From Caballeronia mineralivorans PML1(12) (GTDB taxonomy: Bacteria; Pseudomonadota; Gammaproteobacteria; Burkholderiales; Burkholderiaceae), in assembly GCF_001028175.1 (NCBI RefSeq), contig NZ_AEJF01000028.1:1-64000 (forward strand): a stretch of 64,000 bases of DNA. The letters run 5' to 3'. Position 1 is the first letter of the stretch; every line of letters starts with the position of its first letter. Positions 19,851 through 29,096 of the stretch are shown here, piece after piece. The notes under the pieces are model-generated. The model saw only the letters and a list, made by a program, of their open reading frames with translations. It made no database searches and was not told the origin of the DNA. A program made the translations under genes and the position numbers.

Positions 19851-20516
19851 TCACTGCGCTTCGTCTTCCGGAGCGGTTTCCTCGGTAGCCTTGGGAATCA
19901 GCCAGCTCTCGATTTTCTCGTGCGCTTCGTCGAGCCCGACGCGCTTCAGCGCTGAAAAAAGTTGAAGCGTCAATTCGCCGCGATATCCCGCTGCCGTGTA
20001 CTCATCGAATGCTTTCTTGGTCGCGCGCAACGTATTCGTGCTTTCCTGCCGCGTCAATTTGTCGCATTTGGTCAGTAAGGCGTGAATCGGCTTTCCGGTG
20101 GGCGCAAACCAGTCGAGCATGATCTTGTCGAGTTCGGTCAGCGGGCGGCGCGAGTCCATCATCAGGATCATGCCGACCAGCTGCGCGCGGCTTTGCAGGT
20201 ACGTGGACAGCAATTGCTGCCAGTGCAGCTTGGCATTGCCCGACACTTCCGCGTACCCGTAACCCGGCAAGTCGACCACATGCGCCTTGGGCTGGTCCGC
20301 CGGGCCTATGGCGAAGTAGTTGATGTGCTGCGTGCGCCCCGGCGTCTTGCTGGCGAATGCCAGCCGCTTCTGATTGCATAGCAGGTTGATGGCCGTCGAC
20401 TTGCCCGCGTTCGAGCGTCCTGCGAATGCGATCTCCGGTTGTGGCGTCGGAGGCAGATCGCGCAGGTGATTGACCGTCGTAAAGAAACGGGCTTGATGGA
20501 GCAGAAATGACGACAT
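19851..20516 (-). CDS. engB: Ribosome biogenesis GTPase EngB (YihA/YsxC)
   Basis: Protein of 221 residues of the TrmE-Era-EngA-EngB GTPase group that acts in late assembly of the large subunit. All GTP motifs are present: G1 [10 protein letters not shown]3 DLPGYG, G4 TKCD and G5 SAL. The start at 20516 gives [12 protein letters not shown], typical for the family; the reading frame stays open far upstream but without conservation. It shares an intergenic region with the divergent cytochrome c4 gene. Confidence 0.95.
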   Translation of the reverse strand: MSSFLLHQARFFTTVNHLRDLPPTPQPEIAFAGRSNAGKSTAINLLCNQKRLAFASKTPGRTQHINYFAIGPADQPKAHVVDLPGYGYAEVSGNAKLHWQQLLSTYLQSRAQLVGMILMMDSRRPLTELDKIMLDWFAPTGKPIHALLTKCDKLTRQESTNTLRATKKAFDEYTAAGYRGELTLQLFSALKRVGLDEAHEKIESWLIPKATEETAPEDEAQ

Positions 20517-20826
20517 GGGAAGACCGAAAGTGAAATTCTGTGGAAACTCGAGCTGTAAGGAGCCACTGAATACTGGGCTTGCCCCGACTGGCGTCTTTGC
20601 GTTTAGCGAGTTATTGTACAATACGACGGTTGTACGAAGACCAGCCAGGGCACGCAAGACCCAAGCGGGATAAGGAGTGAGACAGGTTTGAAGACAGATT
20701 TCGGGGCGCGCAACGGGTGACTTTTTAATCCGTATCGAGTCCTCTGTCGGGTGTCTTGCAGTGCATCGGTAACCGTCGTTTTGCAGAACCTCACAATTCT
20801 CACAAGACGAAAAACAGGGTACGCGA
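20517..20826. promoter_or_regulatory. Divergent intergenic region engB / cytochrome c4
   Basis: No gene is seen in these 310 bases. At 20613-20622 lies the palindrome ATTGTACAAT, and TTGTAC is repeated at 20630-20635, giving the pattern TTGTACAA-N8-TTGTAC. TACAAT can be read as a -10 box in either direction, so this is a likely two-way promoter/operator region. No matching strong -35 is seen. Confidence 0.4.
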
Positions 20827-21504
20827 ATGAACCGACTGTACAAGACTCTGATGGTCCTGGAATTAGCAGCAGCATTCGGAGCGGGGTTGGTAGGCTGGAC
20901 AGTCACATCGCAAGCGGCAGAGACGGGCGCCCCCGGAGCCTCCGCCAAGCCTGACGTGACACGGGGCCAGGCAATTGCCACCCAGGTTTGCGCATCGTGT
21001 CACGGAGCGGACGGCAACAGTGCCGGCGGCGCGTTTCCGAAGCTCGCAGGCCAGCATGCCGAGTACATCGTCAAGCAGTTGAAGGATTACAAGACGCAGC
21101 CGGGCGCGAAAGAGCCGGCGCGCAAGAATCCGATCATGGCGGGCATTGCGGGCGCGTTGAACGATCAGGACATGGTCAACGTGGCGGCCTATTTTGAGAC
21201 GCAGAAGGCCAAGCCGGGCTACGCGCGCGACAAGAACACCGTGGCGCTCGGGCAGAAGATTTATCGTGGCGGTATAGCCGATAGAGGCGTTCCGGCGTGT
21301 GCCGCGTGTCACGGGGCAACGGGCATGGGCGTGCCGGTGCAGTATCCGCGGTTGTCGGGCCAGTGGTCCGACTACACGGCGGCGCAACTCACCGCGTTCG
21401 CGCAGGGCACGCGCAACAACAGTGAGCCGATGCACACCATCGCCCTGCGCCTGAACGAAGCGGAAGTGAAAGCGGTCGCGGACTACATCGCCGGCCTGCA
21501 TTAA
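20827..21504 (+). CDS. Cytochrome c4, periplasmic di-heme electron carrier
   Basis: Protein of 225 residues with an N-terminal signal sequence and two class I cytochrome c domains. The heme attachment sites are C55-A-S-C58-H59 and C158-A-A-C161-H162. Cytochrome c4 proteins pass electrons from the bc1 complex to cbb3 or other terminal oxidases. It stands directly before the cytochrome c assembly genes resB-ccsB, though a strong terminator separates them. Confidence 0.93.
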   Translation: MNRLYKTLMVLELAAAFGAGLVGWTVTSQAAETGAPGASAKPDVTRGQAIATQVCASCHGADGNSAGGAFPKLAGQHAEYIVKQLKDYKTQPGAKEPARKNPIMAGIAGALNDQDMVNVAAYFETQKAKPGYARDKNTVALGQKIYRGGIADRGVPACAACHGATGMGVPVQYPRLSGQWSDYTAAQLTAFAQGTRNNSEPMHTIALRLNEAEVKAVADYIAGLH

Positions 21505-21635
21505 AGGGCAGCGGTCTGCACTGAGCGCAGGTCTGCATTAAGATGCGCGCATCGTCGTCGTCCGGACGTCACATGCGTTCGTCATAGTGCGAGCACATTA
21601 CGAAGCCGGTCCGACGAGGCCGGCACGCAAATAAG

Positions 21636-21686
21636 AAAAAAGGGTGGGACGCCGGTCATCGACCGCTTGCGTCTCCACCCTTTTTT
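21636..21686 (+). terminator. Rho-independent terminator after cytochrome c4
   Basis: A long stem of about 17 bp with one bulge: AAAAAAGGGTGG at 21636-21647 pairs with CCACCCTTTTTT at 21675-21686, and GACGC with GCGTC inside. The A and T runs make it work in both directions. Confidence 0.85.
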
Positions 21687-21706
21687 GCTGTTCAGCCGGA
21701 GTTTGA

Positions 21707-23935
21707 ATGAGCGTCACCACGTCGGGATTGCAGTCGAAGTCGAACCGTAGCAGCGTGCGTCAGGCCATCGAAACAATTAGTTCGATGCGCTTTGCTATCT
21801 CGCTGCTCGTCATTCTCGCGATAGCAAGCATCATCGGCACGGTTCTTACGCAGGAAGATCCGTACCCGAACTACGTCAACCAGTTTGGTCCGTTCTGGGC
21901 CGACATCTTCCGCGGCCTGAGCCTCTACAACGTGTACAGCGCGTGGTGGTTCATGCTGATCCTGATCTTCCTCGTGATCTCGGTGTCGCTGTGCGTGATC
22001 CGCAACGGCCCGAAGATGATCGCGGACATGAAGAGCTGGAAGGATCGGGTGCGTGAAGGCAGCCTGCGCGCGTTCCACCACAAGGGCGAGTTTCCGCTGG
22101 TGCCGTCAACACGCACCGATACCGCCGCCAAGCTGCAACGGCTCGCGGGCAAGATGGGCTACAAGTTCGTGACGCGCGAGACCGACAGCGGCGCGACGCT
22201 GATCGCGGCGAAGCGCGGCGCGCTGACGAAGCTCGGTTATATCTCGGCGCATCTGGCTATTGTGATCATCTGCATTGGCGGTTTGCTCGACAGCAACCTG
22301 CCTATCAAGCTGCAGATGTGGCTCTTCAACAAGACGCCGATCGCGTCGAACGAAGTCATCAACGACATTGCGCCGAATCACCGGCTGCCGACGTCGAACC
22401 TGACGTTCCGTGGATACGCGTGGGTGCCGGAAGGGCAGCACGTTGCAACAGCCATTCTGAACCAGCAGGACGGCTCGCTGATCCAGGACCTGCCGTTCTC
22501 CATTCAGCTCGATAAATTCATCGTCGATTATTACTCGACTGGCATGCCAAAGCTGTTCGCGAGCGATATTGTCGTGATCGATCACGCGACCGGCAAGCGC
22601 ATCCCGGCGCGCGTGGAAGTGAACAAACCGTTCACCTACGACGGTATTTCGATCTATCAATCGAGCTTCCAGGACGGCGGGTCGAAACTCTCAATGACCG
22701 CCTGGCCCATGTCCGGCGGCAGCGCGAAAACCACGCCGTTCGACGGCGCGATCGGCGGTACGGCGCCGGTGAGTCCGCAGATCATCGGCGGCAAGGGTGA
22801 AAGTGTGGAATTCACCGATTTCCGCGCCATCAACGTGGAAAACGTCACCGATGGCAACGGTTCAATCGACGCCCGCGGTGTCGGTCAAACGCAGACGCTG
22901 AAGCAGGCTTTCGATGAGCGGCTCGGTTCCGGCGCGAAGACGTCGAAACCGACGGATTTGCGTAATGTGGGGCCATCGGTGCAATACAAGGTGCGTGGCA
23001 CGGACGGCCAGGCGCGCGAGTTCAACAACTACATGCTGCCCGTCGATGTTCAAGGCCAGCAGATGTTCCTCGCTGGCATGCGTCTCAGCCCGAACGATCC
23101 GTTCCGCTACCTGCGCATTCCCGCCGACGAACAAAGCTCCGTCAAACAGTGGATGAACCTGCGCGCTGCGCTAGAAACGCCTGCGTTGCGCGACGAAGCG
23201 GCGCGTCGTTTCGCGCAACGCTCGGTGCCGGAAGCCAACGCGGAATTGCAGAAACATCTGGAAGAAAGTGCGTCACGCGTGCTGAACCTGTTCGCCGGCG
23301 CTGACGAAACCGGCGTGGCGGCTGTGCCGGGACAGCCGGGCGCCGTGCTGGGCGGTTTCCAGGCGATCGCGGGTTTTATCGATAAATCCGTGCCCAAGGG
23401 CGAACAGGAAAAGGCGGCAGGCTTATTGCTAAGAATGCTGGAAGGCGCGACGTGGGACCTGTGGCAGATTTCCCGCGCCCAAAACGGCCTGCCGGAAGCG
23501 CAACCGGACGCGAAAAATACGCAGTTCGTGCAATCGTCGATCAATGCGCTTTCGGACAGCTTTCTGTACGGATCGCCGGTCTTTCTGCAACTCGATTCGT
23601 TCAAGCAGATCCAGGCTTCGGTGTTCCAGTTGACACGCGCACCGGGTAAAAAAGTGGTGTATCTTGGCAGCCTTCTGCTGGTGCTCGGCATTTTCTCGAT
23701 GTTCTACGTGCGTGAACGTCGTCTCTGGTTCTGGCTCAAAGACACAACAACGGGCGGCACGAGTGTGCTGATGGCCATGTCCACCGCGCGCCGTACGCTC
23801 GATTTCGAGAAGGAATTCGCGCAAACGCGCGACGCGATCGGCGCCATGCTCGGTGTCAAGCCACAGCCGGTATCGCCATCACCGGAAACGCCCGCGGACG
23901 CGAAGTCCACCGGCCCGCAGGATTCAACTCGGTAA
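21707..23935 (+). CDS. resB: Cytochrome c biogenesis protein ResB (Ccs1)
   Basis: Membrane protein of 742 residues, a core part of the System II machinery that moves heme out and attaches it to apocytochrome c. It has three transmembrane helices near the N-terminus (including FAISLLVILAIASIIGTVL and a segment after WWFMLILIFLVIS), a large periplasmic domain, and a last helix near residue 650 (VVYLGSLLLVLGIFSMFYV). GGAG lies just before the ATG. It is followed by ccsB after four bases; the pair acts as one complex. Confidence 0.92.
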   Translation: MSVTTSGLQSKSNRSSVRQAIETISSMRFAISLLVILAIASIIGTVLTQEDPYPNYVNQFGPFWADIFRGLSLYNVYSAWWFMLILIFLVISVSLCVIRNGPKMIADMKSWKDRVREGSLRAFHHKGEFPLVPSTRTDTAAKLQRLAGKMGYKFVTRETDSGATLIAAKRGALTKLGYISAHLAIVIICIGGLLDSNLPIKLQMWLFNKTPIASNEVINDIAPNHRLPTSNLTFRGYAWVPEGQHVATAILNQQDGSLIQDLPFSIQLDKFIVDYYSTGMPKLFASDIVVIDHATGKRIPARVEVNKPFTYDGISIYQSSFQDGGSKLSMTAWPMSGGSAKTTPFDGAIGGTAPVSPQIIGGKGESVEFTDFRAINVENVTDGNGSIDARGVGQTQTLKQAFDERLGSGAKTSKPTDLRNVGPSVQYKVRGTDGQAREFNNYMLPVDVQGQQMFLAGMRLSPNDPFRYLRIPADEQSSVKQWMNLRAALETPALRDEAARRFAQRSVPEANAELQKHLEESASRVLNLFAGADETGVAAVPGQPGAVLGGFQAIAGFIDKSVPKGEQEKAAGLLLRMLEGATWDLWQISRAQNGLPEAQPDAKNTQFVQSSINALSDSFLYGSPVFLQLDSFKQIQASVFQLTRAPGKKVVYLGSLLLVLGIFSMFYVRERRLWFWLKDTTTGGTSVLMAMSTARRTLDFEKEFAQTRDAIGAMLGVKPQPVSPSPETPADAKSTGPQDSTR

Positions 23936-23939
23936 GATC

Positions 23940-25142
23940 ATGGACCTCACACAAGCCTCCTCGCATTCGACTTCGGCGCAACAGCGCGCGGGCAAAGTAC
24001 CCGTCGATTCCGCCCTGTTCGACGAACGTCCGTTTCTCAAGCGTCTCGGTGTGACCGACTGGCTGTTCGCGCTAGCAATGGTCGCCGGCGCAGGCTTCGC
24101 GCTGTACCGGTATCACCCGTTCATGAACTACTACGACAAGCTGGTGCTTTGCTGCGCCGTGCCCACGTTCGTGGTGCTCGGATGGCGCTGGAAGCCGGTG
24201 CGGCTGCTGATTGCGTGCATCGCGTTGTTGTCGCTGTCGTCGTTGCAGCTTTATCACTCGGATCTTGCGCGCGCCGATACCAATTTCTTCCTCAAATACT
24301 TCCTGTCCAGCCAGTCGGCCATTTTGTGGATGAGCGCGCTGCTCGTGCTGGCCACGGTGTTCTACTGGATCGGCTTGATTTCGCGTTCGCCCACGGGCGG
24401 GGCGATTGGCTCGAAGATGACCTGGGCAGCAGTGTTGATGGGCTTCACCGGTCTGATGGTGCGCTGGTACGAGTCTTACCTGATCGGCTCGGACGTGGGC
24501 CATATCCCCATTTCGAACTTGTATGAAGTATTCGTGCTCTTCTGCCTCATCACGTCGCTGTTTTATCTGTACTACGAGCAGCACTACAGCACGCGTGCAA
24601 TGGGCGCGTTCGTGCTGCTGGTGATCAGCGCCGCCGTCGGCTTCCTGATGTGGTATTCCATCTCCCGCGATGCCCAGCAAATCCAGCCGCTCGTGCCCGC
24701 GCTGCAAAGCTGGTGGATGAAGATCCACGTGCCGGCGAACTTCATCGGTTATGGCAGCTTTGCGCTGGCGGCCATGGTCGGCGTCACGTATCTGGTCAAG
24801 GAGCGCGGTATTCTGGCGGATCGCCTGCCGTCGCTCGAAGTGCTCGACGACGTGATGTACAAGTCGATCGCCGTCGGTTTTGCGTTCTTCACCATCGCGA
24901 CCATTCTCGGCGCACTGTGGGCCGCCGAAGCGTGGGGCGGTTACTGGAGCTGGGACCCGAAGGAAACGTGGGCGCTGATCGTCTGGCTGAATTACGCCGC
25001 GTGGCTGCACATGCGTCTGATGAAAGGTCTGCGTGGCTCGGTCGCCGCGTGGTGGGCGCTGACGGGTTTGCTGGTCACCACGTTCGCTTTCCTCGGCGTC
25101 AACATGTTCCTCTCCGGCCTGCATAGCTACGGCAAACTGTAA
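23940..25142 (+). CDS. ccsB: Cytochrome c biogenesis protein CcsB (CcsA/ResC)
   Basis: Membrane protein of 400 residues with about eight transmembrane helices. It carries the tryptophan-rich heme-binding WWD motif (WGGYWSWDPKETWAL, near residues 333-347) and conserved histidines (LYEVFVLF region and HVPANFIGYGSFA). With ResB it forms the System II heme export and ligation complex. The ATG at 23940 follows the resB stop closely; an in-frame start at 23853 lies inside resB and was rejected. Confidence 0.93.
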   Translation: MDLTQASSHSTSAQQRAGKVPVDSALFDERPFLKRLGVTDWLFALAMVAGAGFALYRYHPFMNYYDKLVLCCAVPTFVVLGWRWKPVRLLIACIALLSLSSLQLYHSDLARADTNFFLKYFLSSQSAILWMSALLVLATVFYWIGLISRSPTGGAIGSKMTWAAVLMGFTGLMVRWYESYLIGSDVGHIPISNLYEVFVLFCLITSLFYLYYEQHYSTRAMGAFVLLVISAAVGFLMWYSISRDAQQIQPLVPALQSWWMKIHVPANFIGYGSFALAAMVGVTYLVKERGILADRLPSLEVLDDVMYKSIAVGFAFFTIATILGALWAAEAWGGYWSWDPKETWALIVWLNYAAWLHMRLMKGLRGSVAAWWALTGLLVTTFAFLGVNMFLSGLHSYGKL

Positions 25143-25165
25143 GATCCGACGCTCACGCCGTCTCG

Positions 25166-25200
25166 AAAAACCGCCACGCAAGGCTTGCTGGCGGTTTTTT
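25166..25200 (+). terminator. Rho-independent terminator after ccsB
   Basis: AAAAACCGCCA pairs with TGGCGGTTTTT, with a short inner GCAAG/CTTGC stem, followed by a run of Ts to 25201. Confidence 0.88.
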
Positions 25201-25298
25201 TATTGCCCGGGCGGAATAGGTGAAACCGATTCAGTGTTTGCCACGAATATAGCTATAGCGACGACGCGGACCGCAACACGAATTCCAGGAGCATTGAG

Positions 25299-26288
25299 AT
25301 GGTTATCAAACATAAGCGCCAGCTTTTCGGCGACGACATCGCCCGCAGTGAAATCACGCCGCGAGCGTTCTTCGAGAACCGCCGACGCGTATTGCGGGCG
25401 GCTGGCGCGCTGGCCGCGACAGGTCTTGTCGGCGTGAACGGCGAAGCGCTCGCAACGATGACATCGCCCGATGCAAAGGGTCAGAAGCTCGCCGCGACCA
25501 CGAACACGAAGTTCGTCGCCATGGACAAGCTCACCTCGTTCAAGGACATCACGAGCTACAACAACTTCTACGAGTTCGGCACCGACAAGGCCGATCCGGC
25601 GCAAAACGCGCACACGCTGCGGCCACGGCCGTGGAAGATATCGGTGGAAGGCGAGATCAAGAACGCGAAGGTGTATGACATCGACGAAATCGTGAAACTC
25701 GCGCCGCTCGAGGAGCGTATTTACCGGTTGCGGTGCGTGGAAGGGTGGTCGATGGTGATTCCATGGATCGGCATTCCGCTCTCCGAGATCATCAAGCGCG
25801 CGCAGCCGACGGGCAACGCGAAGTACGTGCAGTTCATCACGCTGGCCGATCCGTCGCAGATGCCGGGGCTGTCTGACCCCATTCTCGACTGGCCCTATTC
25901 CGAAGGTTTGCGCATGGACGAGGCGATGAATCCGCTGGCGCTGCTGACTGTCGGTTTGTACGGCGAGGTGCTGCCGAATCAGAACGGGGCGCCGGTGCGT
26001 ATCGTGGTGCCCTGGAAATACGGCTTCAAGAGTGCGAAATCGCTGGTGAAGATCCGTTTTGTCGAGCAACAGCCGAAAACGAGCTGGAGCGAATATGCGC
26101 CGAAAGAGTATGGTTTTTACTCGAACGTGAATCCGAACGTCGATCATCCACGCTGGAGTCAGGCGACGGAACGGCGTATTGGCGAGGACGGGTTTTTCAC
26201 GCCGAAGCGCAAGACACTGATGTTCAACGGCTACGGCGATCAGGTCGCGTCGTTGTATCGGGGCATGGATCTGAAGGCCAACTTCTAG
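25299..26288 (+). CDS. msrP: Protein-methionine-sulfoxide reductase catalytic subunit MsrP
   Basis: Periplasmic molybdoenzyme of 329 residues that repairs oxidised methionine in envelope proteins. The N-terminus holds a twin-arginine signal ([19 protein letters not shown]). The molybdenum-binding cysteine is in [12 protein letters not shown], and the sulfite-oxidase-like core includes [13 protein letters not shown]. The next gene, msrQ, encodes the membrane heme partner that supplies electrons; the two are nine bases apart and form an operon. Confidence 0.95.
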   Translation: MVIKHKRQLFGDDIARSEITPRAFFENRRRVLRAAGALAATGLVGVNGEALATMTSPDAKGQKLAATTNTKFVAMDKLTSFKDITSYNNFYEFGTDKADPAQNAHTLRPRPWKISVEGEIKNAKVYDIDEIVKLAPLEERIYRLRCVEGWSMVIPWIGIPLSEIIKRAQPTGNAKYVQFITLADPSQMPGLSDPILDWPYSEGLRMDEAMNPLALLTVGLYGEVLPNQNGAPVRIVVPWKYGFKSAKSLVKIRFVEQQPKTSWSEYAPKEYGFYSNVNPNVDHPRWSQATERRIGEDGFFTPKRKTLMFNGYGDQVASLYRGMDLKANF

Positions 26289-26297
26289 GGAGACGGA

Positions 26298-26963
26298 ATG
26301 GCTTCGGCTTCCGATGTAAAACCAAGGCCGGCGACGCGCAGCGCGACGAGCAGCACAAACTGGATCGTGCCGGCGAAAGTAGCAGTGTTTCTGGGCGGGT
26401 TGTATCCGCTCGCGCGCATCGTGCTGCTCGGCGTCACGGGCGGACTGGGCGCGAATCCGATCGAGTTCATCACCCGCTCGACCGGTCTCTGGACGCTCGT
26501 GTTCCTGTGCATCACGCTTGCTGTCACGCCGATTCGTCGGCTGACCGGCCTGAACGCGCTCCTGCGCTTTCGGCGCATGCTCGGGCTATTTGCGTTCTTC
26601 TATGTCGCGCTGCACTTCACGACGTACATCTGGTTCGACAAATGGTTCGATGTCTTGGCGATTCTCAAGGACATCGTCAAGCGGCCGTTTATCCTGGTCG
26701 GCTTCTCGGCCTTCGTGCTGCTGATTCCTTTGGCCGTGACGTCGCCGAAAGCGATGGTGAGAAAACTCGGGCGGCGCTGGCAAACGCTGCATAGCCTGAT
26801 TTATCCGATCGTCGTGCTCGCGATCCTGCACTTCTGGTGGATGAAAGCGGGCAAGCACGATCTCATCTTGCCAAAGATCTATGGCTCGATCGTGGTGGTG
26901 TTGCTGGCGTGGCGGGTGATTGTCTGGCTGCGGTCGAGGATTGCGCAAGGGCGCGCGGTTTAG
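26298..26963 (+). CDS. msrQ: Heme-binding membrane subunit MsrQ
   Basis: Membrane protein of 221 residues with six predicted helices, of the ferric-reductase-like family (YedZ). Histidines likely to bind heme lie in YVALHFTTYIWFD and LHSLIYPIVVLAILHFWWM. It passes electrons from the quinone pool to MsrP. The N-terminus has a Ser/Thr/Ala-rich stretch before the first helix. Confidence 0.94.
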   Translation: MASASDVKPRPATRSATSSTNWIVPAKVAVFLGGLYPLARIVLLGVTGGLGANPIEFITRSTGLWTLVFLCITLAVTPIRRLTGLNALLRFRRMLGLFAFFYVALHFTTYIWFDKWFDVLAILKDIVKRPFILVGFSAFVLLIPLAVTSPKAMVRKLGRRWQTLHSLIYPIVVLAILHFWWMKAGKHDLILPKIYGSIVVVLLAWRVIVWLRSRIAQGRAV

Positions 26964-26982
26964 CCGGCCGGGTCACGCGAAT

Positions 26983-27019
26983 AAAAAAGGGCGACACTTG
27001 AATGGCGTCGCCCTTTTTT
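26983..27019. terminator. Bidirectional terminator between msrQ and lysA
   Basis: AAAAAAGGGCGAC at 26983-26995 pairs with GTCGCCCTTTTTT at 27007-27019. The A and T tracts serve the convergent msrQ (+) and lysA (-) genes. Confidence 0.88.
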
Positions 27020-27046
27020 GTTTGCCGCTTGGACTCGTGCTAGCAA

Positions 27047-28309
27047 TCAGTCCGGGAAAATCGATTCCCCGGCGAACAACTGCTTCACTTCTTCGCGTTC
27101 GCGCACCAGCCGCGCACGTTCACGATCGACCATCACTTCGGCGGCACGCGGGCGTGTGTTGTAGTTCGAGCTCATCACGAAACCGTAGGCGCCCGCCGAG
27201 AAGATCGCGATCAGATCACCTTGTTCTATGGCGAGCGTCCGATCCTTGCCAAGCCAGTCACCGCTTTCGCAAACGGGGCCGACCACGTCGTAGACCTGCG
27301 CTTTCGTCGCACGCTTTTCCACGGCTTCCATGCGGTGAAACGCCTGATACATCGCAGGGCGCGCGAGGTCGTTCATCGCGGCATCGACGATGGCGAAATT
27401 CTTCTCCGCACCGGGCTTCAGATATTCCACGCGCGTGAGCAACACGCCCGCATTGCCGACCAGCGAGCGGCCCGGCTCGAAATACACTTCGCGATGACCG
27501 TGCCCGCGTTCTTCGATATGCGCGAGCACCGCGCGCACGAATTCCCCGATAGCCGGCGGCGTTTCGTCGTCGTACCTGATGCCGAGTCCACCGCCGACAT
27601 CGACGTGATGGATGTTCGTGCCGTCCGCTTCGATCTGCTCGACGAGGTCGAGCAGTTTGTCGACGGCATCGAGATACGGGCTCACTTCTGTAATCTGCGA
27701 ACCGATATGGCAGTCGATCCCGATCACGTCGAGATTCGACATGGCCGCTGCTTGCGCGTAAGTCGCGCGAGCGTCGCTGAAGGCCACGCCAAACTTGTTC
27801 GACTTGAGGCCCGTGGAAATGTACGGATGCGTCTTGGCATCGACGTCGGGGTTCACGCGCAGCGACACCGGCGCTTGTTTGCCCGCGGCCTTGGCCACTT
27901 CGTTCAGCGCGTGCAACTCGGGAATGGATTCGACGTTGAAGCACTTCACGCCGGCATCGAGTGCCTCGCGCATTTCCGCCGCCGACTTGCCCACGCCCGA
28001 GAACACTGTGTTTTCCGCCTTGCCGCCCGCGGCCAGCACGCGCGCCAGTTCCCCCGACGAGACAATATCGAAGCCCGCGCCCAGTCGTGCGAACACGTTC
28101 AGCACCGCGAGATTGCTGTTGGCTTTCACGGCCACGTGGATGGTGGCGCGACGGCCGTTGCAAGCATCGGCGTAAGCTTTATACGCGTCGGTCAGCGCGC
28201 TGCGCGAGTAAACGTACAGGGGCGTGCCGAACTGTTCGGCCAGCGATACGGCCGAGACGCCTTCGACTTGCAACACGCCTTCGGCGCGGGAGAATGCGGA
28301 TTGAGTCAT
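27047..28309 (-). CDS. lysA: Diaminopimelate decarboxylase
   Basis: Protein of 420 residues that makes L-lysine from meso-diaminopimelate, the last step of the pathway. It is a PLP enzyme of the alanine-racemase-like barrel fold. K62 in VAVKANSN is the cofactor lysine; HIGSQI, the glycine-rich VGGGLGIRY, and the active-site cysteine in CESGDWLG are all present. The gene follows lptM on the same strand, a very common pairing. Confidence 0.96.
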   Translation of the reverse strand: MTQSAFSRAEGVLQVEGVSAVSLAEQFGTPLYVYSRSALTDAYKAYADACNGRRATIHVAVKANSNLAVLNVFARLGAGFDIVSSGELARVLAAGGKAENTVFSGVGKSAAEMREALDAGVKCFNVESIPELHALNEVAKAAGKQAPVSLRVNPDVDAKTHPYISTGLKSNKFGVAFSDARATYAQAAAMSNLDVIGIDCHIGSQITEVSPYLDAVDKLLDLVEQIEADGTNIHHVDVGGGLGIRYDDETPPAIGEFVRAVLAHIEERGHGHREVYFEPGRSLVGNAGVLLTRVEYLKPGAEKNFAIVDAAMNDLARPAMYQAFHRMEAVEKRATKAQVYDVVGPVCESGDWLGKDRTLAIEQGDLIAIFSAGAYGFVMSSNYNTRPRAAEVMVDRERARLVREREEVKQLFAGESIFPD

Positions 28310-28364
28310 GAGTTTTCTGGTTCGGCTGACGCGCTCGCTGGGAGCGCGTGCGGTGTGGCAAAGA

Positions 28365-28685
28365 TTATTCGCCGGAGGAAGCAGAAGCGGCTTTGGGTTC
28401 TGATGCTGACGCGGGCGATTTCATGTTGTCATCCGGGGAGAGCGAAAGCGCCGTGCCGGATGTGTCCGGAACGTCGCCGGTGTCGATTGCGGACGACGCT
28501 GCGGCCGGCGCATTTGCGTTTTTCGCACCGCTCGCCGGCAACGGCGGCAGACTGGCGGGACGAGCCGGGATCGGCGGGGCGACGGGCAAATAGAGCGGTC
28601 CACGCTGACCACAGGCGGCGAGCAGCGTGCCGGCGGAAATGGCCAAAGCCGCTACAATCGCGCTCATCCGGAAGACGACTTGCAT
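28365..28685 (-). CDS. lptM: LptM (YifL)-family small lipoprotein
   Basis: Protein of 106 residues with a lipoprotein signal ending in LLAAC, C25 being the lipidated residue, followed by the family motif GQRGPLYLP. LptM in E. coli binds the LptDE outer-membrane LPS translocon and helps its disulfide maturation. The rest is a Pro/Ala/Ser-rich, low-complexity tail that is longer than in E. coli. It lies upstream of lysA and divergent from cyaY. Confidence 0.9.
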   Translation of the reverse strand: MQVVFRMSAIVAALAISAGTLLAACGQRGPLYLPVAPPIPARPASLPPLPASGAKNANAPAAASSAIDTGDVPDTSGTALSLSPDDNMKSPASASEPKAASASSGE

Positions 28686-28720
28686 TACTGTCCCTGACTA
28701 ATTAATCGATGGAGTTTAGC

Positions 28721-29038
28721 ATGACCGACAACGAATACCTGACCCTCGCCGAGGCTGCGCTGGCGGCCATCGAGCGGGACGTGGACGGCCTCGAAGCCGA
28801 TGTGGAATTCGAGCGCAGCGGTAATGTTTTGACGCTTGAATTCGAGAACCGCACGAAGCTGATCGTCAACTTGCAGCCGCCGATGCACGAGGTCTGGCTC
28901 GCGGCAAAGGCGGGCGGCTTTCACTATAAATATGTGGACGGCGCGTGGCGCAACACGCGCGACGGCAGCGAGTTTTTCGAGGCGCTCAGCCGATACGCCA
29001 GCGAACAGGCCGGCGAACCGATTCGCTTTTCAGCTTAG
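28721..29038 (+). CDS. cyaY: Iron donor protein CyaY (bacterial frataxin)
   Basis: Protein of 105 residues with the acidic first helix typical of frataxin ([21 protein letters not shown]) and the sheet segment [25 protein letters not shown]. Frataxin binds iron and regulates iron-sulfur cluster assembly through IscS. The ATG at 28721 has GGAG at 28711-28714; an upstream start at 28709 was rejected. It is divergent from lptM-lysA, an arrangement common in proteobacteria. Confidence 0.95.
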   Translation: MTDNEYLTLAEAALAAIERDVDGLEADVEFERSGNVLTLEFENRTKLIVNLQPPMHEVWLAAKAGGFHYKYVDGAWRNTRDGSEFFEALSRYASEQAGEPIRFSA

Positions 29039-29060
29039 TTTTCAGCAGAGCGTTCAACCC

Positions 29061-29083
29061 AAACCCCGGACCGGCCGGGGCTT
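29061..29083. terminator. Possible terminator between convergent cyaY and mrcA
   Basis: CCCCGG at 29064-29069 and CCGGGG at 29075-29080 form a 6-bp stem with a 5-base loop; flanking A and T tracts are short, so the strength is doubtful. Confidence 0.45.
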
Positions 29084-29096
29084 AGGTTAATTGTGT

